Positions 9,592 to 12,027 of a DNA stretch of 12,027 nucleotides are shown here, piece by piece (the first letter of the stretch is position 1; each line of letters starts with the position of its first letter). This DNA is from Acidobacteriota bacterium (GTDB lineage Bacteria; Acidobacteriota; Terriglobia; Terriglobales; Acidobacteriaceae), in NCBI GenBank assembly GCA_023441255.1, contig JAEZPW010000422.1, forward strand, positions 1-12,027. Reading direction: 5' to 3'. The notes below the pieces were generated by a model. That model ran no database searches and was not told the origin of the DNA. It saw only the letters and a program-made list of their open reading frames with translations. A program made the translations under genes and the position numbers.

Positions 9592-12027
9592 CTAGAACGT
9601 GAACTTCAACCCGAGCTGGATGTTGCGCGAACCGCCGTCCAACTGGTACGGATTCATGAAATCCGGACTGTAGACGCGAGAGTAAGCCGCTGCATCCTGC
9701 GCTACCGAGTTCAAGCCGGAAACGCCGCTGTTGGCGAAGCTGAACTGACGGTGGTTGAAGAAATTGAAGAACTCAGCCCGGAACTGAAGGGCCTTCGATT
9801 CCGAGAACTTTATGTTCTTGATCAGGGACATGTCCCAGTTGTTAAGACCGGGGCTGGGGAGGGTGTTGCGCGCGACGTTCGTGACCGTACCAACGCCTGC
9901 ACGAATGTAGCGAGCATTCGCTGTTTTGGCATAGTAGCCGACCACGGGATCGCTGCCACAACTGGTGAAGCAGACCGCGCCGGTCACGGGATCCATGTAG
10001 ACGCTATTGATATCAGACCCCGTGTTGCCCTTGCCATTGGGGTTCAGGATTGCACGGTCTCCGGCGGTGTCGCCATTGCCGTTGGCATCGCGAGCAGACT
10101 GAGCCGTGATTGGTTGACCGCTCTGCAACAGGTATGCGCCGCCGACCTGCCAGCCGTGGAACACGCCCTTAACGAACGCGTTTTCAGACTTCAGTTTCGG
10201 AAGGTCATACACCCAGGAGACAGCCACTTTATTGCGGAGATCGAGGGTGGAACGTCCCCAATCGCTGTTGATGTGGTTACCGTCCTGCGGACGGCGGGGG
10301 TTAACGGCAGAGCTGTTCAGTTCGTTCGTCGCGTCGTCCCAACCTTTGGCGAGGGTGTAATTCGCGCGCAGGTAGAGGCCGTGTTTGAAGCGATGCGTGA
10401 AGTCAGCTGCGATTGAGTGGTATTCCGATTTGCCCCAAGGATTGAAGGCCGTAACCGGACCACCGAATTCGCTGTGTACGCGATTGCTGAAAGCGCTGAA
10501 CTGGGCCAGAGTCGGCGTGGATGCAACCGTGAAGGTGGCAGGTACGTCGGCCTGGCTGAACCAGGTGGTCAGAGGCAATGCGCCCTGATCGAACTTACTG
10601 ATTGCATTGGTCTGGACCTGTACCGGCAGGTTCACGCCCATCGTGCCCAAGTAGCGGACTTCGAGGGTGCTGTTGCCGAACAGTTCACGCTGCACACCCA
10701 GAGACCAGGTGGCAATGCGAGGAGCAACGTCGTCAACGATGATGCCAGAGGTCGCAGTGCGGGCATCCGCCTGCGTCGCGGGAGGAACGTTAACCGACAA
10801 CAGGCCGCCATTCTGCAGGAAGCCTGCACCGGTCATGTTGCCAGCCTGGTAAGCGGCGTCGTCATAGCCGGCGCACCAGCTCGGAGCACCAGGCAACGAG
10901 CAAGTGATATCCGGACGCTGTTCAGACTGAAGCTGCGGAGGCAGCTGGAGCGAAGCAAGGTTGGTGAAGATTACGTCGTAGGCCAATCCAAAGCCGCCAC
11001 GGACCGACCACTTGCCTTTACCCGTAGGATCCCAGGCGAAACCAACGCGAGGAGCAAAGTTGTTCTTGTCGCTCTTGGGCACGCGGAAGTCGTACACGCC
11101 AGGGAGGTTGGAGATTTCGTTCAGGGCCTGGTACGTGGAACCGAACGGTATGCCGTTCCATTCGTAGCGCACGCCGAGGTTCAGAGTCAGCCGTGAATTT
11201 ACCTTCACGTCATCCTGCAGGAACCAGTAAACCGAGGTTGCGTTTCCAGGATAGCTGCCGTTTCCGGCGCCACGGATAGCCTGGTCGATTGGAACGGTGT
11301 CCGTGACCAGGTTGGTCAGATCAGAGTAGAACCAGTCGCCGCGTTCGCGGGCCAGGAAGTTGCTGGGCGAAATGAGACGACGGCCTTCAACACCGTACTT
11401 GATGGTGTGCCTGCCTTTAGACCACGTCATCTGGTCCAACAGCTGATAGGTGTTCTGTCCGCCATTCTGCGGAGAGTTCCCTTCCGGTCCGATGACGAAG
11501 TTGGACAGGGACGTGACGGTAACGTCGGGGAAGTTGGCGAACTGCGAAGGAACGGTCCACGCCTGCTTTTCATGGGTCAGGTTGAACCGCAGATCATTGA
11601 TCAGATGGTCGTTTATCGTCCACGTATCGGCGGCCGTGCCCTTGCGAACATCGACCGGGTTGACACCGGAGAACTGCGGCAATGCCGGGTTCGGCAAGTT
11701 CGGAGCGCGGAAGCGATTGTAGAGATAACGAACGCTGAGACGGTGCTTGGCAAGGTTCAGGTCGCTGTTAACGTGCCAGTCGTATTCGCTGTAGAAGTCA
11801 GGTGCGCTGAAGTTGACGGAGCCCAGCGGAATAGCCTGTCCGAGGACGGTCTCGGTCGTGCCGTCAGCCGTCGGGGCTGCCGGGAACTGAGCGAGAATGT
11901 CCTTTACTGCGCTGTTAGCGGCAAGGGTGTTGAGCGCAGCAAGGCCCTCCGCAGTCGGAGTTTCGATTGGAACGCTGGTTGCGCCCAGACCCTTCGTGTG
12001 GTACTGGAGAGCGCCAAAAATGAACCA
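9592..12027 (-). CDS. TonB-dependent receptor, Oar-like (partial, 5' end outside the window)
   Basis: The frame is open from the stop at 9592-9594 to the window edge, giving the C-terminal 811 residues. The visible start begins WFIFGALQYHTKGLG, the usual post-plug segment of carboxypeptidase-regulatory-domain (Oar-type) receptors of acidobacteria. Barrel strands alternate through the chain: KYGVEGRRL, LNLGVRYEWNGIPFG, NNFAPRVGFAWDP, WSLGVQRELFGNSTLEVRYLG, HRFKHGLYLRANYTLAKGWDD, and QFRAEFFNFFNHRQFSF. The protein ends IQLGLKFTF, with the terminal Phe that outer-membrane barrels use for assembly. The plug and N-terminal CarboxypepD-reg domain lie beyond the edge. Such receptors take up large substrates through TonB energy. 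The substrate is unknown, and the nearby GH5 enzyme is convergent and not clearly linked. An internal TTG at 11697 is not the start, because homologous coding continues upstream. Confidence 0.92.
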   Translation of the reverse strand, partial: WFIFGALQYHTKGLGATSVPIETPTAEGLAALNTLAANSAVKDILAQFPAAPTADGTTETVLGQAIPLGSVNFSAPDFYSEYDWHVNSDLNLAKHRLSVRYLYNRFRAPNLPNPALPQFSGVNPVDVRKGTAADTWTINDHLINDLRFNLTHEKQAWTVPSQFANFPDVTVTSLSNFVIGPEGNSPQNGGQNTYQLLDQMTWSKGRHTIKYGVEGRRLISPSNFLARERGDWFYSDLTNLVTDTVPIDQAIRGAGNGSYPGNATSVYWFLQDDVKVNSRLTLNLGVRYEWNGIPFGSTYQALNEISNLPGVYDFRVPKSDKNNFAPRVGFAWDPTGKGKWSVRGGFGLAYDVIFTNLASLQLPPQLQSEQRPDITCSLPGAPSWCAGYDDAAYQAGNMTGAGFLQNGGLLSVNVPPATQADARTATSGIIVDDVAPRIATWSLGVQRELFGNSTLEVRYLGTMGVNLPVQVQTNAISKFDQGALPLTTWFSQADVPATFTVASTPTLAQFSAFSNRVHSEFGGPVTAFNPWGKSEYHSIAADFTHRFKHGLYLRANYTLAKGWDDATNELNSSAVNPRRPQDGNHINSDWGRSTLDLRNKVAVSWVYDLPKLKSENAFVKGVFHGWQVGGAYLLQSGQPITAQSARDANGNGDTAGDRAILNPNGKGNTGSDINSVYMDPVTGAVCFTSCGSDPVVGYYAKTANARYIRAGVGTVTNVARNTLPSPGLNNWDMSLIKNIKFSESKALQFRAEFFNFFNHRQFSFANSGVSGLNSVAQDAAAYSRVYSPDFMNPYQLDGGSRNIQLGLKFTF

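Noticed and set aside
9751..11196. Long plus-strand frames (221 and 259 codons) opposite the TonB receptor
   Set aside because: They are antisense shadows. The minus-strand frame has clear outer-membrane barrel strands, a terminal Phe and a terminator.
11697..11697. TTG at 11697 as the start of the TonB receptor
   Set aside because: The frame stays open to the window edge and encodes typical receptor sequence (for example the segment starting WFIFGALQYH), so the true start lies outside.

Overview
The window reads as chromosomal DNA of a soil acidobacterium (Acidobacteriota, Terriglobia/Koribacter-like). This is inference. It rests on a fused 3-dehydroquinate dehydratase/shikimate dehydrogenase, a very large Oar-type TonB-dependent receptor, secreted proteins with no wider relatives that I recognise, and intergenic DNA packed with decayed dispersed repeats. 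Nine protein genes can be supported. There are no rRNA, tRNA, CRISPR or recombinase genes.

Layout: 1-707 is non-coding and is a mosaic of repeat families. A small secreted protein (708-1196, +) and a cysteine-rich secreted coiled-coil protein (1254-1730, -) follow. Next is a tightly coupled two-gene unit on the minus strand: a TPR / DUF6941-like / zinc-ribbon protein (2714-4006) and a HEPN-like protein with an intact R-N-x3-H motif (1988-2713). Then come a repeat-bearing gap with terminators (4007-4502), aroDE (4503-6098, -), a divergent control region containing a leader terminator, a secreted FlgT-C-like protein (6368-7282, +), a DUF1697 protein (7384-7899, -), a secreted GH5 glycosidase with a TTG start (8021-9037, +), a second repeat-rich gap (9038-9591), and the 3' 811 codons of a TonB-dependent receptor (9592 to the window edge, -).

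The core genes (aroDE, GH5, TonB receptor) sample at about 63-65% GC in individual 60-base lines. The 158-aa gene and the TPR/HEPN pair sample at about 42-43%. The left third therefore looks like an accessory insert bounded by repeats. The TPR/HEPN pair is the best candidate for an undescribed system, such as toxin-antitoxin or defence.

The strongest non-genic signal is a composite element of about 230-260 bp present three times (308-556 +, 4175-4433 -, 9166-9393 +). In two copies one end shows conserved blocks held at fixed spacing around diverged spacers: a 25-base block identical in both, then 7 bases, then AAACATG read backwards. This is the pattern of a regulatory site or promoter rather than of neutral decay. 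One copy appears to supply the terminator of aroDE.
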